Shown: piece by piece, positions 17,459-25,209 of the stretch
Layout of the letters: each line of letters starts with the position of its first letter
How positions within the stretch are numbered: the stretch's first letter is position 1
Assembly (NCBI GenBank): GCA_963676905.2
Contig: CAXXVE010000001.1
Span: 2,170,001 to 2,234,000 of the forward strand
Length of the DNA: 64,000 bases
Origin: Oceanispirochaeta sp963676905
GTDB lineage: Bacteria > Spirochaetota > Spirochaetia > DSM-2461
Reading direction: 5' to 3'
Program-made: the position numbers and the translations under genes
The notes under the pieces: generated by a model
The model's input: only the letters and a program-made list of their open reading frames with translations
What the model was told of the DNA's origin: nothing
Database searches by the model: none

Positions 17459-18645
17459 TTACGGTGTTTCTCCAGAAGACTGATTATAATCCGGCAGACC
17501 CGTTCAATCTGCTCCTTTTTCAAACCGGGAAAGAGAGGGAGGCTGAGAACTCTGTTGAAGCAGTCCTGAGCAACGGGGAAGTCCCCGGGAGCAAGATTGT
17601 AGCGCTCACCGTAGTAACTCATCATATGGAGCGGCTTGTAGTGAACCGAGATGCCGACGCCCTGCTCTTTCAGTCTGTCTATAAAATCATTCCGGCTGAT
17701 TGTGATTTTCTCTGTTTTCAGGCGGACCATAAAGAGATGCCAGCTGTGGTTCTCCCAGCGGGGCAGTTCCAGAAGATCCGACACATCCGATGCTTGAAGA
17801 AGATCAAGATAGAGGCGGACAGCATCCTTGCGCATATCGAGGAACTCTACAGCCCTCTTCAGCTGAACCCGCCCGACGGCTGCGGCCATATCGCTCATAT
17901 TGTATTTGAATCCGGGAGCCACAATGTCGTACTCCCAGGAGGCGGCTGCATCAGTATATCTGTTCCATACAGATTTGTTTATGCCGTGAAGGCGCATGGT
18001 GCTGATCCTGTCTTTCAGGTCGTCCCTTGCGGTAACTACCATTCCGCCTTCGCCGGTTGTGATTGTCTTGTTGGCATAGAAGGAGTAGACCCCCGCATCC
18101 GACAGGGTTCCCGCCATTCCCTCTTCTGTCTGAACGGGAAAGGCATGGGCCGCATCCTCTATAAGGAACAGGCCGTACTTCCGGGCAAGTTCGCGTATGC
18201 GGAAGAAGTTTTCGGTATTTCCGGCGATATGGACAGCCATGATGCCTTTGAGGCTCTCTCCGGATGCCTTGAGTTCAAGTATCCTTTTTTCACACTCCAC
18301 AGGGTCCATATTGAAGCTGCCGGGGGCCAGGTCTGCGAAGACAGGCTCTCCGCCGCAGTATCGTATTACTTCGGCAGAGGATGTAAAGGTGAATGTGGGG
18401 ACGATGACCCTGTCTCCAGGGCCTACCCCCAGGGCTTCCATTACAAGGTGAAGTCCGGCAGTGGCGGAGTTGACGGCCAGGGCATGAAGGGCTCCTGTAT
18501 ACCGGGCAAACTCTTTTTCAAATGTCAGAGTTTCGGCTCCTGTCGTAAGCCAGCCGCTCCGCATAACCCTGAGTACAGCTTCCTCCTCTTCCGGACCCAG
18601 GCAGGGACGGGCAAAGGGGATTGTTTCAGTACTCAGGTTCATCAT
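17455..18645 (-). CDS. DegT/DnrJ/EryC1/StrS family sugar aminotransferase
   Basis: PLP-dependent aminotransferase of 396 residues that would convert a 4-keto (or 3-keto) nucleotide sugar to an amino sugar. The PLP lysine is K193 in SFYANKTITTGEGG; other family features are VNSATAGLHL, PTFTFTSSAEV and IEDAAHAF. Its gene overlaps the upstream dehydratase gene by 20 bases. This pairing is the usual arrangement for bacillosamine- or perosamine-type amino-sugar synthesis for surface glycans or flagellin glycosylation. The exact sugar cannot be told from sequence. Confidence 0.9.
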   Translation of the reverse strand: MMNLSTETIPFARPCLGPEEEEAVLRVMRSGWLTTGAETLTFEKEFARYTGALHALAVNSATAGLHLVMEALGVGPGDRVIVPTFTFTSSAEVIRYCGGEPVFADLAPGSFNMDPVECEKRILELKASGESLKGIMAVHIAGNTENFFRIRELARKYGLFLIEDAAHAFPVQTEEGMAGTLSDAGVYSFYANKTITTGEGGMVVTARDDLKDRISTMRLHGINKSVWNRYTDAAASWEYDIVAPGFKYNMSDMAAAVGRVQLKRAVEFLDMRKDAVRLYLDLLQASDVSDLLELPRWENHSWHLFMVRLKTEKITISRNDFIDRLKEQGVGISVHYKPLHMMSYYGERYNLAPGDFPVAQDCFNRVLSLPLFPGLKKEQIERVCRIIISLLEKHRK

Positions 18646-20098
18646 CGGGCATCCTCATTCCCGGAAAATACTTTTTAAGGATTGTCCGGAGTTCTTTTCG
18701 GTTTCTGTAGAGCCGGCTGTTCTTTCTGTCGTGATAGCAGACGGGAGTCAGCATCTCGATAAGCTCCCTGACGGGAACGGGGAAATCTGCCGATTCCACC
18801 CGGAAGATCCGGGCGTGTTCAGTCTGTGCGGGCTCTTCGCCTTCACTCCACAGCCGTTCCACAACTTTCTCTCCGGGGCGCATGCCGATGTAGGAGACGG
18901 GAATGTCCTCCTCCTTGAAGCCGTAGAAGTGGATCATCTGCTTTGCAAGTTCGAGGATCTTAAGGGGTTCACCCATATCAAGGACATAGAGGCCCCTGTT
19001 TTCTCCAACCCCTCCGGCCTTGAGAACAAGGGAGGAGGCTTCAGGTATTGTCATAAAGTATCTTGTTGTCTCGGGGTGGGTCACCGTAACCGGCCCCCCT
19101 GCGAGTATCTGTTCTTTGAAGAGGGGGATGATGCTCCCCCGGGAGCCCAGGACATTGCCGAAGCGGACAACCATAAAGTCCAGTCCCTTTCTGCGCTCTT
19201 CCAGAACAAGCATTTCGGCGATTCTTTTGGTCACTCCGTATACACAGGAAGGGTTGACCGCCTTGTCCGTGGAAATCAGAACCAGTTTGGAGGTTCCTGA
19301 AGCTTCCGCCGCATTTATAAGGTTGTATGTGCCAAAAACATTGTTTTTTACAGCTTCCACAGGATTGTGCTCAAGCATGGGAACATGTTTGTGGGCGGCG
19401 CAGTGAAAAATGACATCCGCTTTCAGGCGCTTGAGTATAAACTCCGTAAACTCCTGGTCCTGAAGGTCGCCGATTACAGGCACAACCGTGGCCTTTTCAC
19501 CGACCCCCCCCTCCTGGAGAAGGCGGAGCTCCCTGTCAATTTTGTAGATGCTGTTCTCACCATGGCCAAGAAGGTAGAGACGCTCGGCCCCTCCCGACAG
19601 AAGCTGGCGGGCCAGTTCGCTGCCGATGCTGCCTCCTGCTCCTGTTATAAGGACTCTCTTTCCCCTCAGGTAGGAGAGGCTCTCCACAAGATCAATGACG
19701 ACGGGGTTCCGTGTCAGAAGGTCTTCGGGATTGATGTCCCTGGCCTGAATCAGGTGGGCATGACCGTTGACGATTTGAGATATATTGGGGAGTATCCGGA
19801 TGCGGTTGAACTCGGCCCTGCTGAGAATCCTGTATATGGTGCTCAGCTCCTCTCTGTCAGCTGTGGGAATGGCTATAATCGCCTCATCGGCGGGGGTGGT
19901 CCGCAGAATCCCGGCAAACTCTTTGATGGGGCCGAGGACGGGGATATTCCTTATCTTGGTACCTATCTTGGCCGGGTCGTCATCCAGGAAAGCGACAACT
20001 TCTCCTGTATGGTTTTTGCTGCTGATTTCCTGGGCGATATTCTCACCGGCAAACCCGGCGCCTATGATGAAAATTCTGTTCCCTTTCTTGCTGCTCAC
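18626..20098 (-). CDS. Nucleotide-sugar 4,6-dehydratase, CapD/WbpM/PglF family without membrane domain
   Basis: A 490-residue protein with an N-terminal Rossmann-like sensor domain (IFIIGAGFAGENIA, residues 9-22) and a C-terminal extended-SDR domain with GAGGSIGSEL at 153-162 and STDKAVNPS near 276. Relatives such as PglF and WbpM have an N-terminal four-helix membrane region that is absent here, so the enzyme is probably soluble. The catalytic stretch reads VYGVTKR; from memory many CapD-like enzymes have Met where Tyr is found here. The start is GTG with no Shine-Dalgarno sequence and a promoter just upstream, suggesting a leaderless mRNA. It heads the operon containing the aminotransferase and the xanthine-dehydrogenase-like genes. 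Confidence 0.9.
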   Translation of the reverse strand: MSSKKGNRIFIIGAGFAGENIAQEISSKNHTGEVVAFLDDDPAKIGTKIRNIPVLGPIKEFAGILRTTPADEAIIAIPTADREELSTIYRILSRAEFNRIRILPNISQIVNGHAHLIQARDINPEDLLTRNPVVIDLVESLSYLRGKRVLITGAGGSIGSELARQLLSGGAERLYLLGHGENSIYKIDRELRLLQEGGVGEKATVVPVIGDLQDQEFTEFILKRLKADVIFHCAAHKHVPMLEHNPVEAVKNNVFGTYNLINAAEASGTSKLVLISTDKAVNPSCVYGVTKRIAEMLVLEERRKGLDFMVVRFGNVLGSRGSIIPLFKEQILAGGPVTVTHPETTRYFMTIPEASSLVLKAGGVGENRGLYVLDMGEPLKILELAKQMIHFYGFKEEDIPVSYIGMRPGEKVVERLWSEGEEPAQTEHARIFRVESADFPVPVRELIEMLTPVCYHDRKNSRLYRNRKELRTILKKYFPGMRMPDDEPEY

Positions 20099-20105
20099 GA
20101 AAATC

Positions 20106-20134
20106 AGAATAACACAGTCCCATCTGTTCGTTAA
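20106..20134 (-). promoter_or_regulatory. Candidate promoter of the sugar/XDH-like operon
   Basis: On the minus strand TTAACG, a 17-base spacer and TATTCT end 7 bases before the GTG start codon, so transcription would begin at or next to the start codon. Confidence 0.45.
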
Positions 20135-20225
20135 TATACCATTTGAAAAAACACTTCCTTTTCTTTTTTATCCGCCGATAATATGAAAAATCAGGTTATT
20201 TTCCTGACCGACCCGGGAGTGAAAT

Positions 20226-20675
20226 ATGGAAATCAGATTCCTTAAAAAAATCATTTGTATATCAATTCTGTTTCTGGCAGGGCTTCTGCCCCTTGCCGCT
20301 CAGACCGTGCTGGTGCACTCTCCAGCGCTGGGCGATGAGCCGGAACAGGAGATCAAACTGGCCATGCAGTCCGCCGAAGCGGGGGTTATTGACGCCCTCT
20401 TCAACCGGGGGATTATTGTTTTCTCTGATATGTCTGATACCGACAGGAGCGGACTGCAGAGAATCGCCGGTAAAATAGACTGCGAATATATTGTGGACTG
20501 GAAACTCAGTACTTCAGGACTCACGGGGCGGCTGATCAGCTCCGTTGATATGTCTGTACTGCAGGAGTCCCGAATTTCCGAAGCGGATTATGAAAACCGC
20601 TATAAAAACCAGGAAGAACTCTATACAATCCTTGGAACCCGGCTATGTGAAATGCTGATTGGTGACAGATGGTAA
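20226..20675 (+). CDS. Secreted hypothetical protein (149 aa)
   Basis: Family not recognised. Residues 1-25 form a clear signal peptide ending LPLAAQ, so the 125-residue mature protein is exported. The remainder is a mixed alpha/beta sequence (SAEAGVIDALFNRGIIVFSD, then CEYIVDWKLSTSGLTGRLIS) without cysteine pairs or repeats; it is loosely reminiscent of periplasmic domains that sense or bind. A GGGAG site precedes the ATG. It is immediately upstream of the SPOR-domain protein and probably co-transcribed, which suggests a cell-envelope role. Confidence 0.7.
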   Translation: MEIRFLKKIICISILFLAGLLPLAAQTVLVHSPALGDEPEQEIKLAMQSAEAGVIDALFNRGIIVFSDMSDTDRSGLQRIAGKIDCEYIVDWKLSTSGLTGRLISSVDMSVLQESRISEADYENRYKNQEELYTILGTRLCEMLIGDRW

Positions 20676-20691
20676 GGCAAAGGAGAGAGAG

Positions 20692-21912
20692 ATGTTGAAA
20701 CACATAAAAATATTGAAGCCCGGATTCAGAGGTATTCTTCTTCTGATCTTTGCTGCTTCCGCAGCCCCTCTGAGCGCACAGGCTGTCTGGTCGGGGAACG
20801 CCTCAGTGGACCCCGCTGAATTTGTCAATTTCGTGGATGATGTACCTCTGGCAGGGGCATCAAGTTCGTTTACACGAAATACGGTGATAACAGTAACCAA
20901 TCCCCAGAACAATAAAACAGTTGATGTGACCATTGTCAAACGAGCACCCCGTCCGGGTGTTTTTCTCGTTCTCAGCGAAGCTGCCGGCAAGGCTCTCTCT
21001 TTTCCGGCGGATCAGGTGATTCCTGTAATGGTTCAGGTCGCTGAAAACAGGGGCGGGACCGAGTACGATGAGTTCAACAGTACGGATCCGGATATCAATC
21101 CGGCCGTAAGCGTTCCCGAAGCTGTTCCCGGGGAGACTGCCGAAGCAGAAGCCGAAGCAGAAACAGAAATAACTGCAGAGGCTGATGAGAGCTATGATCC
21201 TTTCTCTGATGAGATTCTGGCTGTCCCCTCTCCCGGTGATGATCTGAGAGTGGTCAGGGAGCCTGAAGAAGTTGAAGAGTTGGAACCTGAACCTGAGGCT
21301 GTGGCCGAGGCCGAAGAACTCCCTGCTGACGACTTTATTCCCGAAGAGTATATGACTCCCGAGGAAGCGGAAAGCGGCTTTTTTGCAGCGGTTCCAGAGG
21401 AAGTCTCAGACGAAACTGCCTATCCCGAAGAAGCCGCTGAAACGGCTGTTGCAGAGGAGCCTGCGGAAGAACCTGAGACTCCGGTGGCTGTGGTTCCCGA
21501 AACTGTCGAGCCTTCTGTCATAGAAGAACTGCCGGCAGGGGACAATGTCATCTACTTTCTGACACCCTCAGACTTCCGTCCCCCCACACAGCCCATTGTC
21601 ACAGAGAATGAGACTGAAGAAATTGTTCCTGTTCTTGTCGAAAGGGATGTTCTTGAAGGCTATATAGTGGAGCATCTGAAAAACGGCTCCTCCTATATCC
21701 AGCTGGGAGCCTACAGCAGCCCCGAAAGCATCTACTCTGAGATCCTCTCCATCGGCGAGCGCTACCCCATGGTTGTCTGGACCGAGAACAGGGGAGGGAA
21801 GGTCCTCTATAAATTCCTTGTAGGACCTCTTTCAAAAGATGAAACCGGAGTCCTCAGCTACAGGTTCCGGGAGTCCGGGTATCCCGATCTCTTTCTCTAT
21901 ACTCCAAGATAA
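20692..21912 (+). CDS. Secreted SPOR-domain protein with acidic linker
   Basis: A 406-residue exported protein. I chose the ATG preceded by AAAGGAGAG rather than an upstream TTG, because it starts the signal peptide (MLKHIKILKPGF... ending LSAQA). Residues 30-120 form an unidentified N-terminal domain; residues 140-290 are a Glu/Ala/Pro-rich low-complexity linker that could span the periplasm; the C-terminal 80 residues match a SPOR domain (SSYIQLGAYSSPESIYSEI, then YKFLVGPLSKDE), which binds denuded peptidoglycan at division sites. Probably a division- or wall-associated factor. Confidence 0.82.
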   Translation: MLKHIKILKPGFRGILLLIFAASAAPLSAQAVWSGNASVDPAEFVNFVDDVPLAGASSSFTRNTVITVTNPQNNKTVDVTIVKRAPRPGVFLVLSEAAGKALSFPADQVIPVMVQVAENRGGTEYDEFNSTDPDINPAVSVPEAVPGETAEAEAEAETEITAEADESYDPFSDEILAVPSPGDDLRVVREPEEVEELEPEPEAVAEAEELPADDFIPEEYMTPEEAESGFFAAVPEEVSDETAYPEEAAETAVAEEPAEEPETPVAVVPETVEPSVIEELPAGDNVIYFLTPSDFRPPTQPIVTENETEEIVPVLVERDVLEGYIVEHLKNGSSYIQLGAYSSPESIYSEILSIGERYPMVVWTENRGGKVLYKFLVGPLSKDETGVLSYRFRESGYPDLFLYTPR

Positions 21913-21924
21913 GCGGATTACAGG

Positions 21925-22680
21925 ATGCAGAACAGTACAGAAATAAAGCAGATGAAGGACGAGGAGCTTGCGGAAATTCTGCGCAGCCGGGGCTGGGGAT
22001 GCGAGTCTCCCGCCACCTTCGGTATAGATTTAGACAAGGCTTTTCTTAAGATCTGGCAGCAGGTCTCTCCCTATACCCTGATCTCGATTGAGAGGGGATA
22101 CGCCGTGTACACAGCGGTGAACCATATTGTCCGCAGAAATATTCCCGGAGACTTCGTGGAGTGCGGAGTATGGCAGGGTGGTACCTGTATGCTTATGGCC
22201 CTTACCCTTATGGAGCTGGGCGCAGCCCCGCGCCGGATCTGGATGTACGATACCTATACAGGCATGACTCCCCCCACAGGGGAGGACCGGATCGCCTCAA
22301 CGGGACAGGCCGTCTCGGAAAGGTGGAGTGAGGGCTGGTGGGCCGCTGGAACAGATCTGGTGCGGTCTCATCTTGAATTGACAGGCTATCCCATGGAGCT
22401 TTTTACAATGGTAGAGGGGGATGTCTGCCTGACTCTGGATGATTCCCGGCCTGGAAAAACAGCTCTTTTAAGGCTGGATACCGACTGGTATGCCTCCACA
22501 AGAAAGGAGCTTGAGGTTCTCTATCCGGATCTTCAGTGCGGCGGTGTTCTTATTATTGATGACTACGGCCACTTCAGCGGCTCCCGGCAGGCTGTGGATG
22601 AGTACTTTCAGAGTGATTCCCGGGCTCCCCTGTTTCAGCGGAGTGACTATACAGGCCGCATGGCTGTTAAAGAGGCCTGA
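21925..22680 (+). CDS. TylF/macrocin O-methyltransferase family protein
   Basis: A 251-residue class I SAM methyltransferase of the TylF type. It has the family signature VECGVWQGGTCMLMALTL near residue 73 (SAM site), MYDTYTGMTPPT, LLRLDTDWYASTRKELE with the metal-binding aspartate, and GGVLIIDDYGHFSGSRQAVDE near residue 196. Known members methylate sugar hydroxyls of antibiotics or glycans; the substrate here is unknown. It follows the SPOR gene after 12 bases and converges on the sfsA fusion gene. A short hairpin without a T tract lies between them. Confidence 0.87.
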   Translation: MQNSTEIKQMKDEELAEILRSRGWGCESPATFGIDLDKAFLKIWQQVSPYTLISIERGYAVYTAVNHIVRRNIPGDFVECGVWQGGTCMLMALTLMELGAAPRRIWMYDTYTGMTPPTGEDRIASTGQAVSERWSEGWWAAGTDLVRSHLELTGYPMELFTMVEGDVCLTLDDSRPGKTALLRLDTDWYASTRKELEVLYPDLQCGGVLIIDDYGHFSGSRQAVDEYFQSDSRAPLFQRSDYTGRMAVKEA

Positions 22681-22719
22681 GGCCCGGCGTATCTGCTTCA
22701 GACAGCCGGTTCCGGGTTG

Positions 22720-23856
22720 TCAGAGACTCTCTTCAGCTGGTTCAAATGCCAGGCTGTGCCTGTAGTGGAAGAGCAGATTCAGGTACTCCCTGTTCTGAAG
22801 AGGGTTCTCCCTGAAGTAGAAGAGATGGGAGGAGCAGCCGCAGTCGGAGCAGCCGAAATCCCTGACCTCCCCGTCGGCAATTTTTGAAAGGTCCTGAGCC
22901 AGAATGCACTCCAGGTTTCTGAGGGTATAGACTGGAAAATCTTTAACCTTTACTGCCTTGTCTCTCAGATAGTCTATATGCCAGTGTTTTCTCTTCCGTT
23001 TTGCAAGATGCCTTTTGACCCGGCTTTTCAGGTTCTTCATCGCCGAACCGGCGTATATATACCATCCCTTTTCAAAGTCCATCTCACCCATGGCTCCGAC
23101 TGTGATCCGGCAGTCTTCCATCTCCATCATTATCATATAGACGCCGCTGTCCTTTTCGGCGGCTTCACAGGCACTGCTTATAACTGGTACATCGAGGCGG
23201 GAGAGGGTCAGCTCGCCTTCATCGGTGCAGCTGCAGCTGACTCCGTGATACTTTACCCTGCCTGCACAGTTCTTCAGGGTAAGGGCAAAATCGGGATCGG
23301 TATGGAGGTTTGGAATAAAGGCCTTGGTTTCAGGATTCATGATCACAAAGACCACATGGGCCTCTCTGCTGCTGTCACCGGAGAGTTCCGCCAGCTCTTC
23401 AATATGCCTTGAGGCGCGGATGGAGGGAGCATCGGGGAACATCGCCACCCCCTCTTCAATGAGGGTGCAGGCCTTCACTTCCAGAAAAATCTCCTTTCCA
23501 CCCGAGTAGAAGTGCCAGTCAAACCGGGATGATCCCCAGGTATACTCCGCCTTGATCTCTCCGGCATCCGGGAAGAGGGCGGGTATTATAAGTTCACCCG
23601 CAACGGCGTTGGCTCTGGCCGAGTACATGGAGACCGCCCGGCCGTTGTAGAGGGCTGCCGCCAGAGTCCATTCGGTTTTTCTTCCGGGACGGCCTCTTTC
23701 AAGGATCATGGTTCTGCCGGGATTCATAAGCTCAATAAGCCGGCCCGGATTGGGGCAGTGGGCTCTGACAATATCACCATCCACATCCACCATTACAATA
23801 AAGCGGTTGGGACGGGATACAAGTGTGCCCCTGGCATGGGGTGTGAATATTTTCAA
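22720..23856 (-). CDS. sfsA: SfsA nuclease-like domain fused to a DUF123 (GIY-YIG-like) domain
   Basis: A 378-residue two-domain protein. Residues 1-230 are SfsA (CPNPGRLIELM near 34, AELIIPALFP-type region, SSRFDWHF, FLEVKACTLIEEG and FPDAPSIRASRHIEEL), a family with a PD-(D/E)XK-like nuclease fold and historically named sugar fermentation stimulation protein. Residues 235-365 match DUF123: GVYMIMMEMED, WYIYAGSAMKNLKSRVKRHL, KHWHIDYLRDKA, and a closing Cys cluster FGCSDCGCSSHLFYF. The fusion suggests two nuclease-type activities acting together in nucleic-acid repair or processing; this is inferred. It is last in a minus-strand group with the thioredoxin-like and CPBP genes (gaps of 5-6 bases). 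Confidence 0.88.
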   Translation of the reverse strand: MKIFTPHARGTLVSRPNRFIVMVDVDGDIVRAHCPNPGRLIELMNPGRTMILERGRPGRKTEWTLAAALYNGRAVSMYSARANAVAGELIIPALFPDAGEIKAEYTWGSSRFDWHFYSGGKEIFLEVKACTLIEEGVAMFPDAPSIRASRHIEELAELSGDSSREAHVVFVIMNPETKAFIPNLHTDPDFALTLKNCAGRVKYHGVSCSCTDEGELTLSRLDVPVISSACEAAEKDSGVYMIMMEMEDCRITVGAMGEMDFEKGWYIYAGSAMKNLKSRVKRHLAKRKRKHWHIDYLRDKAVKVKDFPVYTLRNLECILAQDLSKIADGEVRDFGCSDCGCSSHLFYFRENPLQNREYLNLLFHYRHSLAFEPAEESL

Positions 23857-23862
23857 ATCTCT

Positions 23863-24378
23863 CTACTCCAGTTCTTTCAGGGTGCGCACTACATCGGGAT
23901 GGGTCCAGGGGGAATTCCCCTGCCTTGAGGCGGCCAGTATTCCGCGGGAGTCGAGGATGTATGCGGCGGGTACGGATTTAAGTATATAGGGTTTCAGACT
24001 GTTCCGGTCGGGATAGAGGTAGAGGTCAAGAGAACATCCTGCCTTTTCGGCAAGTCGGCGGGCTTCTGCGGGGCTGTCGTTCAGATTCACAGGAGCTATC
24101 AGAATATCGTCACCTTCCAGAAGGATGCTGAGTTCCTCAAGGAGGGAGAGGTCCGCCAGGCTGGCAGGGTTCGAACCCGACCAGAAGTAGAGCAGGGTGA
24201 CCCGGTTCTGCTTTGTCAATTCGATTTTCTGCTCATCCAGGTAGGCTTTGAGAGGGGGCGGTGTCATCTCCCCTTCGGGGAAGGTGAAACCAAGAGAGGC
24301 CAGTCTAGTGATATCCCCGTAGCAGAGGGTGCTCAGAAGGAGCAGGCCGAGAAGAAAGATCCGGTTTTTCAATGTCAC
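23863..24378 (-). CDS. Exported TlpA/thioredoxin-like protein lacking the CxxC pair
   Basis: A 171-residue protein with a signal peptide (residues 1-21) and an AhpC/TSA-TlpA fold: VTLLYFWSGSNPASLADLS at the place where redox members have WxxCxxC, later SVPAAYILDSRGILAA, the conserved cis-proline region. Neither active-site cysteine is present; the only Cys residues are one in the signal peptide and one in GCSLDLYLYP. It is therefore unlikely to be a disulfide reductase and may be a binding or structural variant. It starts 5 bases after the CPBP protease gene. Confidence 0.72.
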   Translation of the reverse strand: MTLKNRIFLLGLLLLSTLCYGDITRLASLGFTFPEGEMTPPPLKAYLDEQKIELTKQNRVTLLYFWSGSNPASLADLSLLEELSILLEGDDILIAPVNLNDSPAEARRLAEKAGCSLDLYLYPDRNSLKPYILKSVPAAYILDSRGILAASRQGNSPWTHPDVVRTLKELE

Positions 24379-24383
24379 ACTCC

Positions 24384-25094
24384 TTAAAGGCTCCCTTTAC
24401 CTGTCAGATAGGAGAGCAGTATCATCAGAAAGTTAAATATACCATGAGCTGCGGAGAGGGAGAACAGAGATATTCTTTTCAGAACCATAAACCCGAGGAA
24501 AAGGCCTGACCCGAAGGCAAACAGGGCTGCGGGAATCCCTTCATAAAGATGTCCCAGGGAGAAGAGGATATTGATCATTACAATTGAGCTTACAGGTCTG
24601 AAGCCGCTCTGCCTCAATCTGAAATATCCATAGCCCCTGAAAAAGAATTCCTCCATAGCAGCGGCTGAAAGGCAGGTCACAAGACTGGGAAGAAGCATGA
24701 CTCCTTTAGTGATCAGAACCGGTTCGCTCTCCGGCGGGGGAACAATGAAGCCGAGGATCAGGATGTATACTCCGTAAATCAGGCCCAGCCCTGTGAGAGA
24801 GATCAGTATATGAGTCAGTCTGATCTCTTCAGCAAATGCCCCCTGAAATACTTTTGAACCCGGGTCTTCAGCAGAAAGAGCTTCCGGGGTTCTGTCCTTT
24901 CTCATCAGGTAGATTGTCAGAAGAAAGATCAGAAGGGACTGAAGGATGGCCTGTCCGTGATAGACAGGATAGTCAAATACGCCGGCGGGCATAGCTGTCT
25001 GCGCCAGGTAGGCAGGGAGAAAAATTATCAGAAAAATCAACGGAAATTCTGCCTTGTCCGGAATTGACGGTATATTAATAGTAATTTTGTTCAC
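24384..25094 (-). CDS. CPBP family intramembrane metalloprotease
   Basis: A 236-residue membrane protein with about six to seven hydrophobic segments and the CPBP (Abi/Rce1-like) motifs: EEFFFRG near residue 147 (motif 1), FSLGHL near 183 (motif 2) and AAHGIFNFL near 217 (motif 3), which supply the Glu and His residues of the active site. Prokaryotic members act in membrane-protein processing or bacteriocin self-immunity; the substrate is unknown. The start is GTG with a GAGG site upstream. It heads a three-gene transcript with the thioredoxin-like and sfsA genes. Confidence 0.88.
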   Translation of the reverse strand: MNKITINIPSIPDKAEFPLIFLIIFLPAYLAQTAMPAGVFDYPVYHGQAILQSLLIFLLTIYLMRKDRTPEALSAEDPGSKVFQGAFAEEIRLTHILISLTGLGLIYGVYILILGFIVPPPESEPVLITKGVMLLPSLVTCLSAAAMEEFFFRGYGYFRLRQSGFRPVSSIVMINILFSLGHLYEGIPAALFAFGSGLFLGFMVLKRISLFSLSAAHGIFNFLMILLSYLTGKGSL

Positions 25095-25167
25095 GTACCA
25101 ACCTCATCGTGTTTCAGTTTCAGTCTACCTGATCCATGGAATGTTGAAAACTCCTGCATCTTGGAAG

Positions 25168-25195
25168 TAAAAAAAGTGGAGTAGATTGCCGATAA
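25168..25195 (+). promoter_or_regulatory. Possible sigma-28 (FliA-type) promoter upstream of the PilZ gene
   Basis: TAAA, 16 bases and a perfect GCCGATAA lie just before the PilZ gene; the enterobacterial motility-sigma consensus has 15 bases between these boxes. The -10 element ends only 14 bases before the ATG, so the leader would be very short and could lose part of the GAGGG ribosome-binding site. Confidence 0.4.
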
Positions 25196-25209
25196 TTGAG
25201 GGATAGCCT

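Noticed and set aside
16415..18678. Long open frames on the plus strand opposite the XDH-like and aminotransferase genes (about 326 and 404 codons)
   Set aside because: They are antisense to well-supported genes, have low-complexity composition and match no family; long mirror frames are expected in sequence of this codon bias.
20174..20181. A second GCCGATAA, upstream of the 149-aa secreted protein gene, as a sigma-28 promoter
   Set aside because: No TAAA at 14-17 bases upstream; the 8-mer is expected by chance about twice in this window.
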